A DNA stretch of 64,000 nucleotides, taken from the NCBI RefSeq assembly GCF_018860155.1, contig NZ_JAHKNI010000008.1:62001-126000 (forward strand), given 5' to 3'. The notes under the pieces are model-generated. The model was given only the letters and a program-made list of their open reading frames with translations, had not been told where the DNA came from and ran no database searches. Origin of the DNA: Nocardia albiluteola. Lineage in GTDB: Bacteria; Actinomycetota; Actinomycetes; Mycobacteriales; Mycobacteriaceae. Positions 32,622-41,043 of this stretch are shown one piece after another; position 1 is the stretch's first letter; every line of letters begins with the position of its first letter. The position numbers and the translations under genes were made by a program.

Positions 32622-33242
32622 ATGAGTGCAGACGCGCGGGCGGCATCGCCACGGGCACGGTCGACCCGGATCCGGATCCTCGATGCCGCCTCCACGGTGA
32701 TGACCGAGCGCGGTCTGGCCAATGCCACCACCAAGGAGATCGCGCGCACCGCAGGCTTTTCCGAGGCCACGCTGTACAAGCACTTCCAGGACAAGGAGGA
32801 GCTGTTCCTGACCGTCATGCGCGAACGGCTGCCCGCCGAATTCGTGGGCTATCTCGCCGCGCTGCCCGGCCGGGCCGGTGACGGTTCGGTCAGCGGTCGG
32901 CTGCGGGAGGTTGCCGCCCGCGCGGTGCCGTTCTATCGGGAGCTCGCGCCGATGCTGGGCGCGGCGTTCGCCCAACCGGACCTGCTGGCCCGGCATCAGG
33001 AAGCGTTGCGCGCCACCGGATTGGGCCCGCACCTGGCCCTCTCGGCGCTCGCGGACTACCTGCGCGCCGAGCAGCGCCTGGGCAGGCTCACCGGGAAGGC
33101 TCAACCCGACATGCTCGCCGCGCTGCTGCTCGGCGCCTGCTTCCAGCGCGCCTTCCTGATCGCGTTCGAGGGCGAGCATCTCGCCGATCGGCCCGCCGAC
33201 GAGTTCGCCCGCAGCCTGGTCGACAGCCTGCTATCGGAGTAA
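32622..33242 (+). CDS. TetR-family regulator
   Basis: A 206-residue TetR/AcrR protein: TRIRILDAASTVMTERGL, ATTKEIARTAGFSEATLYKHFQDKEELF as HTH, and a helical ligand domain with a hydrophobic helix MLAALLLGACFQRAFLIAF. AAGGAGG lies close upstream of ATG 32622. Divergent from the F420-type reductase gene and separated from it by tandem operator-like repeats. Confidence 0.9.
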   Translation: MSADARAASPRARSTRIRILDAASTVMTERGLANATTKEIARTAGFSEATLYKHFQDKEELFLTVMRERLPAEFVGYLAALPGRAGDGSVSGRLREVAARAVPFYRELAPMLGAAFAQPDLLARHQEALRATGLGPHLALSALADYLRAEQRLGRLTGKAQPDMLAALLLGACFQRAFLIAFEGEHLADRPADEFARSLVDSLLSE

Positions 33243-33341
33243 CCGGATGTCTCCCGGGAAGTGCTCACGCCGTGGCGAAGATTCCGTCGACGGTACGGGT
33301 GAGCCCGGAATACCGGGGGACCGTAACGAATTGGGACGGGC

Positions 33342-34349
33342 ATGACGAGTCACGAGATCTTCGAATTGGGTGATTTCGCGATCGGCGGCACGACGCTGCC
33401 CGATGCGCGACTGGCCTTCCGGACCTACGGCGAGCTGAACGCGGACAAATCCAACGCGATCCTCTTCCCGACGTGGTTCGCCGGCACGCACGAGGCCAAC
33501 GAGTGGCTGATCGGCGCGGGCAAGGCGCTGGATACGGCGCGTTATTTCGTGATCGTGCCGAGTCTGTTCGGCAACGCGCTGTCGAGCTCGCCCAGCAACA
33601 CCCCGCCTCCGTACGACCGGGCCCGGTTCCCGCACGCCACGATGCTGGACAACGTGCGCGCCCAGCATCGGCTGGTCACCGAACGATTCGGCATCTCGCG
33701 CCTGGCGCTGGTGCTGGGCGCGTCGATGGGAGCCGGCCAGACCTACCAGTGGGCGGTGAGCCATCCCGGCATGGTCGAACGCATCGCGGCGATCACCGGC
33801 TCCCCGCGTACCAGCCCGCACAACCAGGTGTTTCTCGAGGGCCTCCGGGCCGCCCTGACCGCCGACTCCGCCTTCGCGGACGGCCAGTACGAGCAGCAGC
33901 CACGTCGCGGCCTGCGCGCGTTCGCCCGCGTCTACGCCGGATGGGGCCTGTCGCAGGCGTTCTACTGGCAGCGGCTGTACGAGCAGATGGGTTTCGCCAC
34001 CCTCGAGGATTTCCTGATCGGGGTGTGGGAGGCCAACTTCGCCAGCTGGGACGCCAACGACCTGCTGGCGATGATCCACACGTGGGAGCACGCCGACGTC
34101 GGCCGCACCCCGGGATTCGACGGCGACACCGCCGCCGCCCTGGCCTCGATCACCGCGCGCACCCTGTCGTTGCCCTCCCGGAAAGACCTGTACTTCCCGC
34201 CCGAGGACGAACAGTGGGCCGTGGACCATATCCCCGGCGCGGAACTGCGTGTGATTCCCGGGATTTGGGGACACCTTGCCGGGGGTGGTGCCGACCCCGA
34301 CGGTGCGGCATTCATCGACAGCGCCTTGCGGGAGCACCTGACCCGCTGA
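33342..34349 (+). CDS. MetX-like alpha/beta hydrolase
   Basis: A 335-residue protein of the homoserine-acetyltransferase-like fold: TYGELNADKSNAILFPTWF, nucleophile Ser in LVLGASMGAGQTYQWAV, and a lid-type central region. The acid and base are expected in LPSRKDLYFPPEDE and GIWGHLAGGG. Similar proteins are often annotated as acetyltransferases but many are hydrolases; no methionine genes are nearby. The last 38 bases overlap the 3' extension of the convergent flavin monooxygenase. Confidence 0.8.
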   Translation: MTSHEIFELGDFAIGGTTLPDARLAFRTYGELNADKSNAILFPTWFAGTHEANEWLIGAGKALDTARYFVIVPSLFGNALSSSPSNTPPPYDRARFPHATMLDNVRAQHRLVTERFGISRLALVLGASMGAGQTYQWAVSHPGMVERIAAITGSPRTSPHNQVFLEGLRAALTADSAFADGQYEQQPRRGLRAFARVYAGWGLSQAFYWQRLYEQMGFATLEDFLIGVWEANFASWDANDLLAMIHTWEHADVGRTPGFDGDTAAALASITARTLSLPSRKDLYFPPEDEQWAVDHIPGAELRVIPGIWGHLAGGGADPDGAAFIDSALREHLTR

Positions 34350-35421
34350 GGCGGCCCTGCGAGATCTTGATCAGACTCGTGGTGTCGCGCCGCTGATGAT
34401 GCTGGTGGCGTCGTGCTGGTAGAGCCAGTTGTGATCGGTCGAGGTCGGCGAACTCGGCCAGGCACGCGGCCACTGTCGCGGCGTCCTCGATCGCTTGGTT
34501 CACGCCTTGGGCAAGGAACGGCAGCATCGGGTGCGCGGCATCGCCGAGGAGCACGATCCGGTTACTCACCCACGAGGCCAGCGGCGCCCGGTCGTGCAAT
34601 GCCCAACGGCTCACCGCGTCGGCGGCCTGGAGCAGCTCGAGAACCTGCGGACTCCACCCGGCGTAGCAGGCAAGCAGATCGGCGAGTTCGCCGCGGGCCG
34701 TCCACGATTCCTCCTGCCAGTCGGCAGCGGGCATCGTGGCGCCGAAACTCAGCACCCGCCCGCCGGAGACCGGATAGCAGACGCAATGCTGCTCAGGCCC
34801 CATCCACAGATTCACCGCCGGATCCGGGGACAGCGTCGAGGCCACCCGGTCGGCCGGAATCAGCGCTCGATAGACGCTCTGCCCGGAATAGCGGGGCTGA
34901 TCTTCGGCCAGGGCGGTCCGCACCGTCGAGTGAATGCCGTCGGCACCGATCACCAGCCCCGCCGTTACCGTCCGGCCGTCGGCGAACTCGATCAGGACGC
35001 GGTCACCGTCCGGGTGAACCGCCGCACACCGGCTGCTCAACTGCACCGTTTCCGCCGGCAGGGCCGCGACCAGGACGCGATGCAGGTCGGCGCGGTGCAC
35101 GGTGTAGTAGGGCGCGTCCGGTGCGCTGACCCGCATGAGAGCCAGTGGCGAATCGTCGTCCCAGCGACGCAGGGTGAGCGCAGCAGGCCGCACCGCCACC
35201 TCGGCCAACGCGTTCGCCAACTCCAGCCGACGCAGAACCCGGCTGGCGTTCGGCGCCACCTGCACACCCGCGCCCACCTCACCCAGCACGGCGGCCTGTT
35301 CGAACACGGCGCACGACAACCTCTTCCGATGCAGAGCCAGGGCTGCGGTCAGCCCGCCGATACCTCCACCGACCACCGCGATCGGCACATCCACACCCTG
35401 CGACGACAGCACCACAGACAT
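34312..35421 (-). CDS. salicylate-hydroxylase-like FAD monooxygenase with damaged C-terminus
   Basis: A 369-residue group A flavin monooxygenase. FAD motif VVGGGIGGLTAALALHRKRL, AGVQVAPNASRVLRRLEL, GLVIGADGIHSTVR, and NRIVLLGDAAHPMLPFLAQGVNQAIEDAATVA are intact. After CLAEFADLDR the frame runs into an Arg/His-rich sequence unlike the family. In the next frame (34371-34436) the normal-looking tail DHNWLYQHDA appears, followed by IISGATPRV and a stop. So an internal deletion with frameshift removed the final helices. Start ATG 35421 has GGAGG upstream. Activity is doubtful. Confidence 0.8.
   Translation of the reverse strand: MSVVLSSQGVDVPIAVVGGGIGGLTAALALHRKRLSCAVFEQAAVLGEVGAGVQVAPNASRVLRRLELANALAEVAVRPAALTLRRWDDDSPLALMRVSAPDAPYYTVHRADLHRVLVAALPAETVQLSSRCAAVHPDGDRVLIEFADGRTVTAGLVIGADGIHSTVRTALAEDQPRYSGQSVYRALIPADRVASTLSPDPAVNLWMGPEQHCVCYPVSGGRVLSFGATMPAADWQEESWTARGELADLLACYAGWSPQVLELLQAADAVSRWALHDRAPLASWVSNRIVLLGDAAHPMLPFLAQGVNQAIEDAATVAACLAEFADLDRSQLALPARRHQHHQRRDTTSLIKISQGRLSGSGAPARRCR
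34371..34401. repeat. 31-base repeat, copy 1 (recombinase 3' end)
   Basis: 27 of 31 bases match 37756-37786, in the same orientation. On the minus strand both encode IISG-x-x-PR-x then stop, the end of a serine-recombinase HTH domain in copy 2. Here the sequence forms the end of the monooxygenase's alternative frame. Confidence 0.65.
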
Positions 35422-35484
35422 CAGAACCTCCTCCTGGATCCACCCGGTCATCTCAGCGGCCGGGCGTGTCCGACACAGGTTGCA

Positions 35485-35509
35485 AGTTGAAGTCGGGTTG
35501 AAGTCAACT
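35485..35509. promoter_or_regulatory. MerR-type inverted repeat
   Basis: AGTTGA (35485-35490) and TCAACT (35504-35509) flank 13 bases. They lie just before the merR start (35517) and 64 bases upstream of the divergent monooxygenase. The position fits a MerR operator. Confidence 0.5.
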
Positions 35510-35516
35510 GGGGGAC

Positions 35517-35948
35517 ATGACCGATTCCCTGCACACCATCGGAGAGGTCGCCGGCCGGTTCGGCATCGCCACCTCCACCCTGCGCTATTGGGAAGCGCAC
35601 GGCCTGCTGAAACCGGCTGCGCGGCAGGGCGGACAGCGCCGCTACAGCGACACCGACATCACCCGCGTCGCGCTCATCCAGATCTGGCAGAACACCGGAC
35701 AGATGAGCCTCGACGACATCGCCGCCGTATTCGCCGGCAGCCAGACCTCGACCGATTGGCGCACCCCGGTCCGCAACCGCGTGTCCGCGATCGAACAGGC
35801 CGTCGAACAACTCCACATCGCCAAGCACTACCTGGAACACATGCTCGGCTGCCCCCGCGACAACCCCGTCGACGACTGCCCCAAACTGCGCGCCGAGATA
35901 CGCGAGCACGGCGAAATCGGCCTACGATCGCGGGGGCTGCGCCAGTAG
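35517..35948 (+). CDS. MerR-family regulator with C-terminal cysteines
   Basis: A 143-residue MerR protein: HTIGEVAGRFGIATSTLRYWEAHGLLKP is the HTH, QRRYSDTDITRVALIQIWQNTGQMSLDDIAAVF the second helix pair, then a dimerisation helix, and a C-terminal CPRDNPVDDCPKL with two cysteines that may bind metal or sense redox state. GGGGG lies close upstream of ATG 35517. Divergent from the flavin monooxygenase, its probable target. Confidence 0.87.
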   Translation: MTDSLHTIGEVAGRFGIATSTLRYWEAHGLLKPAARQGGQRRYSDTDITRVALIQIWQNTGQMSLDDIAAVFAGSQTSTDWRTPVRNRVSAIEQAVEQLHIAKHYLEHMLGCPRDNPVDDCPKLRAEIREHGEIGLRSRGLRQ

Positions 35949-35954
35949 CGGCGA

Positions 35955-36842
35955 TCAGGTGGTGGCGCGGAGGTGGGGCAGCAGGTGTGCGGCCACCTCG
36001 GCAGGCCGTTCGGCCTGCAGGAAATGCCCGCACCTGGGTAGCTGGGCGTGGGTGGCGCCCGCCTGCTTCGACATGATGGCCTGCAGGGTAGGGGACATGC
36101 ACCCGTCGTGGGCGCCCGCGAGCGCCAGGGTCGGCAGCGCCGCGGGTGGCGCGCCCAGGATTCCGTGGAATGCGCGGGTGGCGGGGCGCTGCACCGTGAA
36201 CAGCGAACGGTAGTAGCGCGTCGCGGCCCAACCCAGCTCGCGGTCGGTGAAAACCGCTGCGGTGTGCGCGAATTCGGCGTCGGTGAACTCCCAGTCCGGC
36301 GACCAGCGTCGCCACAGCCGGCGCACGAAGGCGGCATCGTTGCGGGCCAGCAGCCGCGGGGCCGCGCCGGACTGCATGAGCGGGATGTAGGAGGACAGGA
36401 CCGTCTGGCGGGGGAGCAGGCGCAGGATGTCCGGTGCGAAACCGCCCCCGATCGGCGGTATCGCCAGCAGTGTGAGTGAAAGCCACTGCTGCGGTTGCTT
36501 TTTGGCGAGAATCATCGCCGCGAACGCGCCCCAGTCGTGGCCGATCAGATGCGCCGGCGGCGCGCCCAGGTGTTCGTGCCAGGCCTCGATGTCAGCGGCC
36601 ACCGCCATCAGGTCGTAGCGGGCGTGCCGACCCGCCGAACCGCGGGTGTATCCGCGCAGCCACGGCGCGATCACCTGATACCCCGCCTCCAGCAGCAGCG
36701 GAATCAGCCCGTCCCAGGTGTGTGGGGTATCCGGAAACCCGTGCAGCAGTATCACCAGCGGCGCCTCGGGCGACCCGGCATGCCACGCCGACAACTCGAG
36801 CCCGTCACGGCCCAGGGTCACTGTCGTAGCGCCGGACGGCAT
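35955..36842 (-). CDS. epoxide-hydrolase-like alpha/beta hydrolase
   Basis: A 295-residue alpha/beta hydrolase. The oxyanion segment VILLHGFPDTPHTWDGLIP and nucleophile Asp in HLIGHDWGAFAAM mark the epoxide-hydrolase/haloalkane-dehalogenase branch. The closing His is in LPRCGHFLQAERP. A central lid carries Trp and Arg residues. Start ATG 36842 has an AGAGG site. It is convergent with the MerR gene, six bases apart. Confidence 0.85.
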   Translation of the reverse strand: MPSGATTVTLGRDGLELSAWHAGSPEAPLVILLHGFPDTPHTWDGLIPLLLEAGYQVIAPWLRGYTRGSAGRHARYDLMAVAADIEAWHEHLGAPPAHLIGHDWGAFAAMILAKKQPQQWLSLTLLAIPPIGGGFAPDILRLLPRQTVLSSYIPLMQSGAAPRLLARNDAAFVRRLWRRWSPDWEFTDAEFAHTAAVFTDRELGWAATRYYRSLFTVQRPATRAFHGILGAPPAALPTLALAGAHDGCMSPTLQAIMSKQAGATHAQLPRCGHFLQAERPAEVAAHLLPHLRATT

Positions 36843-36994
36843 GCGAGTACCTCTTCTCTACCGGTTCGGACGATCCCCGTCACGCTAGAACATGTTCTCG
36901 TTTTTGGCCAGAAGTCTCCCGTCGACCGCGCCGAGCGGTCGATATCTCGTGCGGCGTCGCGATGAGTTTTGCCTTCCGACGCAGTCTGACCTCC

Positions 36995-37561
36995 ATGGGC
37001 ACACTCATCTATGGCTTCAACGTGTCGGTGGACGGGTACATCGCCGACGCGCAAGGCCGCATCGACTGGTCCGAGCCGAGCGAAGAACTGCACCAGTACT
37101 GGAACGACTTCGAGCGGGAGACTGCCCTGTCGTTCTACGGGCGGCGGCTCTACGAACTGATGTCCGCGTACTGGCCGACCGCCGACCAGGCTCCGGACGC
37201 CACCCCCGCGATCGTCGACTTCGCCCGCATTTGGCGCGACATGCCCAAGGTCGTGTTCTCACGCACCCTGGAGTCCGTCGACTGGAACTCCCGCCTGGAA
37301 CGCGGCGACCCGGTCGAGGTGGTGAGGAAACTGAAAGCCGAAACCGACGGCAGACTGGAGGTCGCCGGCGCGACGCTGGCCGCACCGATCGTGCAGGCCG
37401 GACTGGTGGACGAGTACCGGATCGTGGTCACGCCCACCGCCGTGGGCGGCGGCACCCCGTTCTTCCCGACACTGCCGTCATGGATATCGCTGCGACTGTT
37501 GGAGAACCGCACCTTCCCGGGCGGCACGGTCCTGCTGCGCTACGAGGCGAAACACGACTGA
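36995..37561 (+). CDS. dihydrofolate-reductase-family (RibD C-terminal-like) protein
   Basis: A 188-residue protein: LIYGFNVSVDGYIADAQGRIDW at the start, YGRRLYELMSAYWPTAD, FARIWRDMPKVVFSRTL, LEVAGATLAAPIVQAGLVDEY and TPFFP. This is the actinobacterial DHFR-like group, usually of unknown substrate and NADPH-dependent. ATG 36995 matches the family start; ATG 36962 would add 11 residues without similarity. Divergent from the epoxide-hydrolase-like gene. Confidence 0.85.
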   Translation: MGTLIYGFNVSVDGYIADAQGRIDWSEPSEELHQYWNDFERETALSFYGRRLYELMSAYWPTADQAPDATPAIVDFARIWRDMPKVVFSRTLESVDWNSRLERGDPVEVVRKLKAETDGRLEVAGATLAAPIVQAGLVDEYRIVVTPTAVGGGTPFFPTLPSWISLRLLENRTFPGGTVLLRYEAKHD

Positions 37562-37755
37562 TCGGACATACATTGCCAGGGGACGAGTTGCAGGCCGCGG
37601 TGAATGGTACCGGCCTTCGGAGAAACGAACTATCCGGTGACACCACCTCGACGACCAGGGGGGTTCCGGTAGTAACCGGGCGGAAAACAACGACAATGAC
37701 GTGACCGGCGGTGATGGCGTGTATTCGGTGGCGGGGTTGCCGAAGGCGTCGGAAT

Positions 37756-37944
37756 TCAGGCTCGTGGTGGGGTGCCGCTGATGATGCGATGGATAGTGCA
37801 GCGGCCGACGCTGTATTCGTCGGCGAGGTCGGCCAGGCTCGCGTCGTCGTCGGGGTCATGGTAGCGGCGGTGGATCGTTTTGCGTGCGGCCAGGCTGGCC
37901 TCGAACTTGCTATGAGCTAGATCACGGTTGTAGTTGACCTTAGG
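37756..37944 (-). pseudogene. C-terminal HTH remnant of a serine recombinase (resolvase/invertase)
   Basis: Translated directly on the minus strand: about 60 residues without a start codon, ending KTIHRRYHDPDDDASLADLA, DEYSVGRCTIHRIISGTPPRA, stop. This is the C-terminal HTH of resolvase/invertase proteins (D-x-LA-x-EYxVxRxTIyR). The catalytic domain is absent: a stop lies immediately upstream at 37945-37947. Its last 31 bases recur at 34371-34401. Confidence 0.7.
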
Positions 37945-37947
37945 TCA
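37935..37947. promoter_or_regulatory. 13-base inverted repeat upstream of the serine-hydrolase fusion
   Basis: TGACCT-T-AGGTCA is a perfect inverted repeat that begins with a TTGACC -35-like hexamer, 68 bases upstream of ATG 38015. It overlaps the recombinase remnant. It resembles a MerR-type operator; the nearest MerR is the broken gene at 40447. Confidence 0.5.
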
Positions 37948-38014
37948 GGGTGGACGCTCCTCTCATCGGCACGAAGCCGACCGGGACACAACCGATCCAG
38001 AGGAGCAAACCACC

Positions 38015-39562
38015 ATGTCGATCGAGCTTTCTTCCCAGGACAAGAGCACCTTGCGGACCGCCGCGTACGGTGCGGTGTCGCTGATGGCCGCCGCTACCGG
38101 TTCGCCCCGCAGCACCGCCGCGAACGCGACTATCGCCCTGACGTCAGCGACCGGTCTGATCGGCCACGTGCTGGCCGCGAACGCCAAGGACATCGAACTG
38201 AAGGGCAAGACCGTCGCCGAACTCGCCGACCGGGTACTGCCTGCGCTGACCGCGGCGATGAATCTGCTCGGCGAGCAGGATCCGACGGAAGCCGACAATT
38301 TCCGCGGCACCATCCAGCGCGTTCTCGATGCCGCCCAGGGTGATTCCGAAAAGCCCAGCGCCACAATGGCCGAGATAGCTCGCAAGGTCGCCGCCGCCCT
38401 CGACGCCGCCGATCTGGTGGCCGGGGCAGCGGTGCCGAATGCCGTTGCTGGACAGGATCGCCCGGAGCTGCAGCGGGTGATCGAGGAGATCGTCGAGTCC
38501 GGGTTTGTGGGGGTGTCGCTGCGGGTGAACGACGAGCGGGGCGAGTGGGTCGGCAGCGCCGGGCTGGCCGAGCTCGGCGGGACCGCGAAGCCGCCGATCG
38601 ACGGGCATGTCCGAATCGCCAGCAACACCAAGACCTTCACCGCTACCCTCGTGCTGCAACTGGTAACAGAGGGCAAGATCGGACTCGACACCCCGGCGGT
38701 GGACTACCTGCCCGAGTTCGCGCTGGACGAGGCGATCACCGTGCGAATGCTGTTGCAGCACACCAGCGGGATCTTCAACTTCACCGGCGACATCTACGGC
38801 GATGGGACGGTGGTACTGGGGATCCCCGCCCCCGGTACCCCACTGGGTGAGAAATGGGTGGATCACCGGTTCAAGACCTACCGGCCGCAGGAACTGGTGG
38901 AGCTGGCACTGTCCAAGCCCGCGCGTTTCGCGCCCGGCACGGGCTGGAGCTACTCCAACACCAACTACGTGCTGGCACGACTGCTCATCGAGAAGGTCGC
39001 CGGCCGATCCTTCGCCGAGGAGATGCGCGGACGAATCCTGGGCCCGCTCGGGCTGTCGGACACCGTGGCGCCGGAGACTTCGCCCGAACTGCCCGAGCCG
39101 CATGCCCACGCCTACTACCGGTACAAGCAGGACGGCACCGAGAAGATCGTCGACGTCACCCGCCACAACCCTTCCTGGAATCCCTGTGGTGGTGACATGA
39201 TCTCGACCACCCGAGACCTGCACACATTCATCTCCGCGCTGCTGCGCGGTGAACTGTTGCCGGCCGAGCTGCTGGCCCAGATGTGCACGCCGCATCCGAC
39301 GGGCATCCCGACCATGGACTACGGCCTCGGGGTGTTCGTGCGGGACCTGGGTGCCGACGGCGGCATCGTCATCACCCACAACGGCGGCCACGCGGGCTAC
39401 GCGACGCTGATGTACAGCACCCCAGACGGCGCCAAGACCATGACCGCCGCCCTGACCTGTGTCGACGACTCGGCCATGTCGATCGGCATGCCGTTCCAGA
39501 ATGCACAGCAGCGGCTGCTCACCGAGGTGTTCGGCGGCGGGCAGACCGATCTCGCTGACTAG
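38015..39562 (+). CDS. fusion of a helical domain to a beta-lactamase-family serine hydrolase
   Basis: A 515-residue protein. Residues 1 to about 135 form an Ala-rich helical domain (KSTLRTAAYGAVSLMAAA, TSATGLIGHVLAAN, ELADRVLPALTAAMNLL, TEADNFRGTIQRVLDAA) that I recall as a free-standing actinobacterial protein. From about 147 a class C-type serine hydrolase or DD-peptidase follows, with S203-N-T-K206 (SxxK), Tyr313 in WSYSNTNY (YxN), and THNGGHAG near the end. No signal peptide is seen, so it should be cytoplasmic, odd for this family. GAGGAG lies nine bases before ATG 38015. Followed by a terminator hairpin. Confidence 0.83.
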   Translation: MSIELSSQDKSTLRTAAYGAVSLMAAATGSPRSTAANATIALTSATGLIGHVLAANAKDIELKGKTVAELADRVLPALTAAMNLLGEQDPTEADNFRGTIQRVLDAAQGDSEKPSATMAEIARKVAAALDAADLVAGAAVPNAVAGQDRPELQRVIEEIVESGFVGVSLRVNDERGEWVGSAGLAELGGTAKPPIDGHVRIASNTKTFTATLVLQLVTEGKIGLDTPAVDYLPEFALDEAITVRMLLQHTSGIFNFTGDIYGDGTVVLGIPAPGTPLGEKWVDHRFKTYRPQELVELALSKPARFAPGTGWSYSNTNYVLARLLIEKVAGRSFAEEMRGRILGPLGLSDTVAPETSPELPEPHAHAYYRYKQDGTEKIVDVTRHNPSWNPCGGDMISTTRDLHTFISALLRGELLPAELLAQMCTPHPTGIPTMDYGLGVFVRDLGADGGIVITHNGGHAGYATLMYSTPDGAKTMTAALTCVDDSAMSIGMPFQNAQQRLLTEVFGGGQTDLAD

Positions 39563-39574
39563 CAAGCGATTCCG

Positions 39575-39607
39575 GGCCGCACCGAACCGACTCGGTTCGG
39601 TGCGGCC
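39575..39607 (+). terminator. hairpin after the serine-hydrolase fusion
   Basis: GGCCGCACCGAACC (39575-39588) pairs perfectly with 39594-39607 around GACTC, 12 bases after the stop. No T-tract follows. Confidence 0.78.
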
Positions 39608-39652
39608 GGGCCGACCCACGTCCAAACACGAACTGGTCAAGGAACTTTCGTC

Positions 39653-40447
39653 ATGCACACCCTGGAAAACACCCAACCGACCGGACTGGTCGACCGGCTG
39701 CTCGGCGACCGCCACTCTCTGCCGCTGTCGGTCATGCTGCATCTTGTCCCCGGCGTCCTGATCGTCGCCATCTACCTGCTGGTCGCGCAACCGTTCGTCG
39801 ACGCGGTCGGCTATCCGGCCTTCCTCGGCTGGGCGATCGCCTTGTGCCTGGTGCTGATACCGGTCCTGGCGGGGTTGGCGTGGCTGGGCCTTTGCCGCAA
39901 CGGCCGCTTCTCGCTGCACGGTGTGCTGCATTACATCGACAGGCCGGTCCCGCGCGCGAGGCTGGCAGCGATGGTCGCCGGGCTCATCGCATGGATGATG
40001 GTGCTCGGGTTCGTGCTGGCACCGCTGAACAACTTCTGCAAGCGCTTCTTCACCTGGCTGCCGTACGGGAACACCGGCGGCAGCGGCAACAACACCTACC
40101 TCGACCTGCACGGCTACTCGCATTCGATGCTGCTCACCACCATGGTGATCTGTCTGCCACTGACTGGAATCTCCCTGCCGCTCATCGAGGAGCTGTACTT
40201 CCGCGGTTTCCTACTGCCCCGCATCCCCCAGCTAGGTCGAGGGGCGCCGGTATTCAACACGGTCCTGTTCGCGCTCTACCACCTCTGGTCACCTTGGGTC
40301 TTCCTATCGCGGGTGATCTTCACATTCCCCGGGTACTGGTTGGCATGGCGGTACAAGGACATCCGGCTCTCGATCGGGATGCACGTCGGCGGCACCTCGA
40401 TCGTGGCGACCCTCAGCACCCTCGCGTTCGCGCTGAACTGGATCTGA
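39653..40447 (+). CDS. CPBP-family intramembrane glutamic protease
   Basis: A 264-residue membrane protein with about eight hydrophobic segments. The CPBP (Abi) motifs are present: E179-E180-x3-R184 in PLIEELYFRGF, His210 in FALYHLWSP, and a further His in IGMHVGGTS. Such proteins cleave substrates in the membrane; roles include prenyl-protein processing and self-immunity to peptides. AAGGAA precedes ATG 39653. The stop overlaps the start of a truncated MerR gene by one base. Confidence 0.87.
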   Translation: MHTLENTQPTGLVDRLLGDRHSLPLSVMLHLVPGVLIVAIYLLVAQPFVDAVGYPAFLGWAIALCLVLIPVLAGLAWLGLCRNGRFSLHGVLHYIDRPVPRARLAAMVAGLIAWMMVLGFVLAPLNNFCKRFFTWLPYGNTGGSGNNTYLDLHGYSHSMLLTTMVICLPLTGISLPLIEELYFRGFLLPRIPQLGRGAPVFNTVLFALYHLWSPWVFLSRVIFTFPGYWLAWRYKDIRLSIGMHVGGTSIVATLSTLAFALNWI

Positions 40448-40845
40448 TGAGGAAAACCGTGCGGCACTACCACAAGCTCGGCCTCGTCGCCGAGCCCGAA
40501 CGCGACACCTCCGGCTTCCGGCGTTACGGATCAACCGAATTACTGCGGCTGGTACAGGTCCGCACCCTGGCCGCCGCCGGAGTTCCCCTCGCCGAGATCG
40601 AGCCCATGCTCGACGCCGACCCCACCTCATTCGCCACTGCACTCGCCGACACCGAGCGCCAACTCACCACACGCATCGCACCAGGCTCGTTCGGTCTGGG
40701 CTTCCAAATGACGGGCACGGAAGGCACCTTCGTGAGCGTAGATGAGGCCGCGTTTGAGGGCATGGATGGACTCGCCCTTGTTGAGCTGGCGGGAGATCTT
40801 GCGCCGGTAGTCCGGGTCGGTGGCACGGCGACGGTCTCGTGGTAA
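40447..40845 (+). pseudogene. MerR-family regulator truncated at both ends
   Basis: The frame from ATG 40447 begins in the middle of a MerR HTH (KTVRHYHKLGLVAEPERD, SGFRRYGSTELLRLVQVRTL, LAEIEPMLDADP): the usual first 12 to 15 residues with helix 1 are missing. After TERQLTTRIA (about 40680) family similarity stops where an antisense Tn3 transposase fragment begins. It probably once regulated the neighbouring CPBP or hydrolase genes. Confidence 0.65.
40680..40836 (-). pseudogene. Tn3-family transposase fragment
   Basis: Translated directly on the minus strand: RRRATDPDYRRKISRQLNKG, ESIHALKRGLIYAHEGAF, RARHLEAQTERAWC. This is the conserved segment shortly before the C-terminus of Tn3 transposases (YRR-x-ISRQLNKGES-x-HAL-R). 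It is about 52 codons long with no ends of the element visible, and lies inside the broken MerR gene. Confidence 0.75.
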
Positions 40846-41018
40846 CCGCTCTGGTCGACGGCGTCGCCACCGAGATCGTCCGCCACCGTCGCTCCACCCC
40901 GGGCAACCCGGTGGTCCTCGACGAGCTCTATCCGTCCGCGCCCTGGGCGCCGCAGCTGATGAACGCGCTTATGAGAGTATGGAATACCGGCTATGTGAAA
41001 TCGTCGTTTGTCGCATAG
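40842..41018 (+). pseudogene. possible displaced 3' part of the MerR gene
   Basis: Beyond the Tn3 fragment a plus-strand frame reads TALVDGVATEIVRHRRSTPG, NPVVLDELYPSAPWAPQLMN and ends at TAG 41016. Codon use looks coding and no start is present. It could be the original MerR C-terminus, shifted out of frame by the inserted fragment. I do not recognise the sequence itself. Confidence 0.35.
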
Positions 41019-41043
41019 CTGCGCTGTCCGTAGTTTCGCCGAT

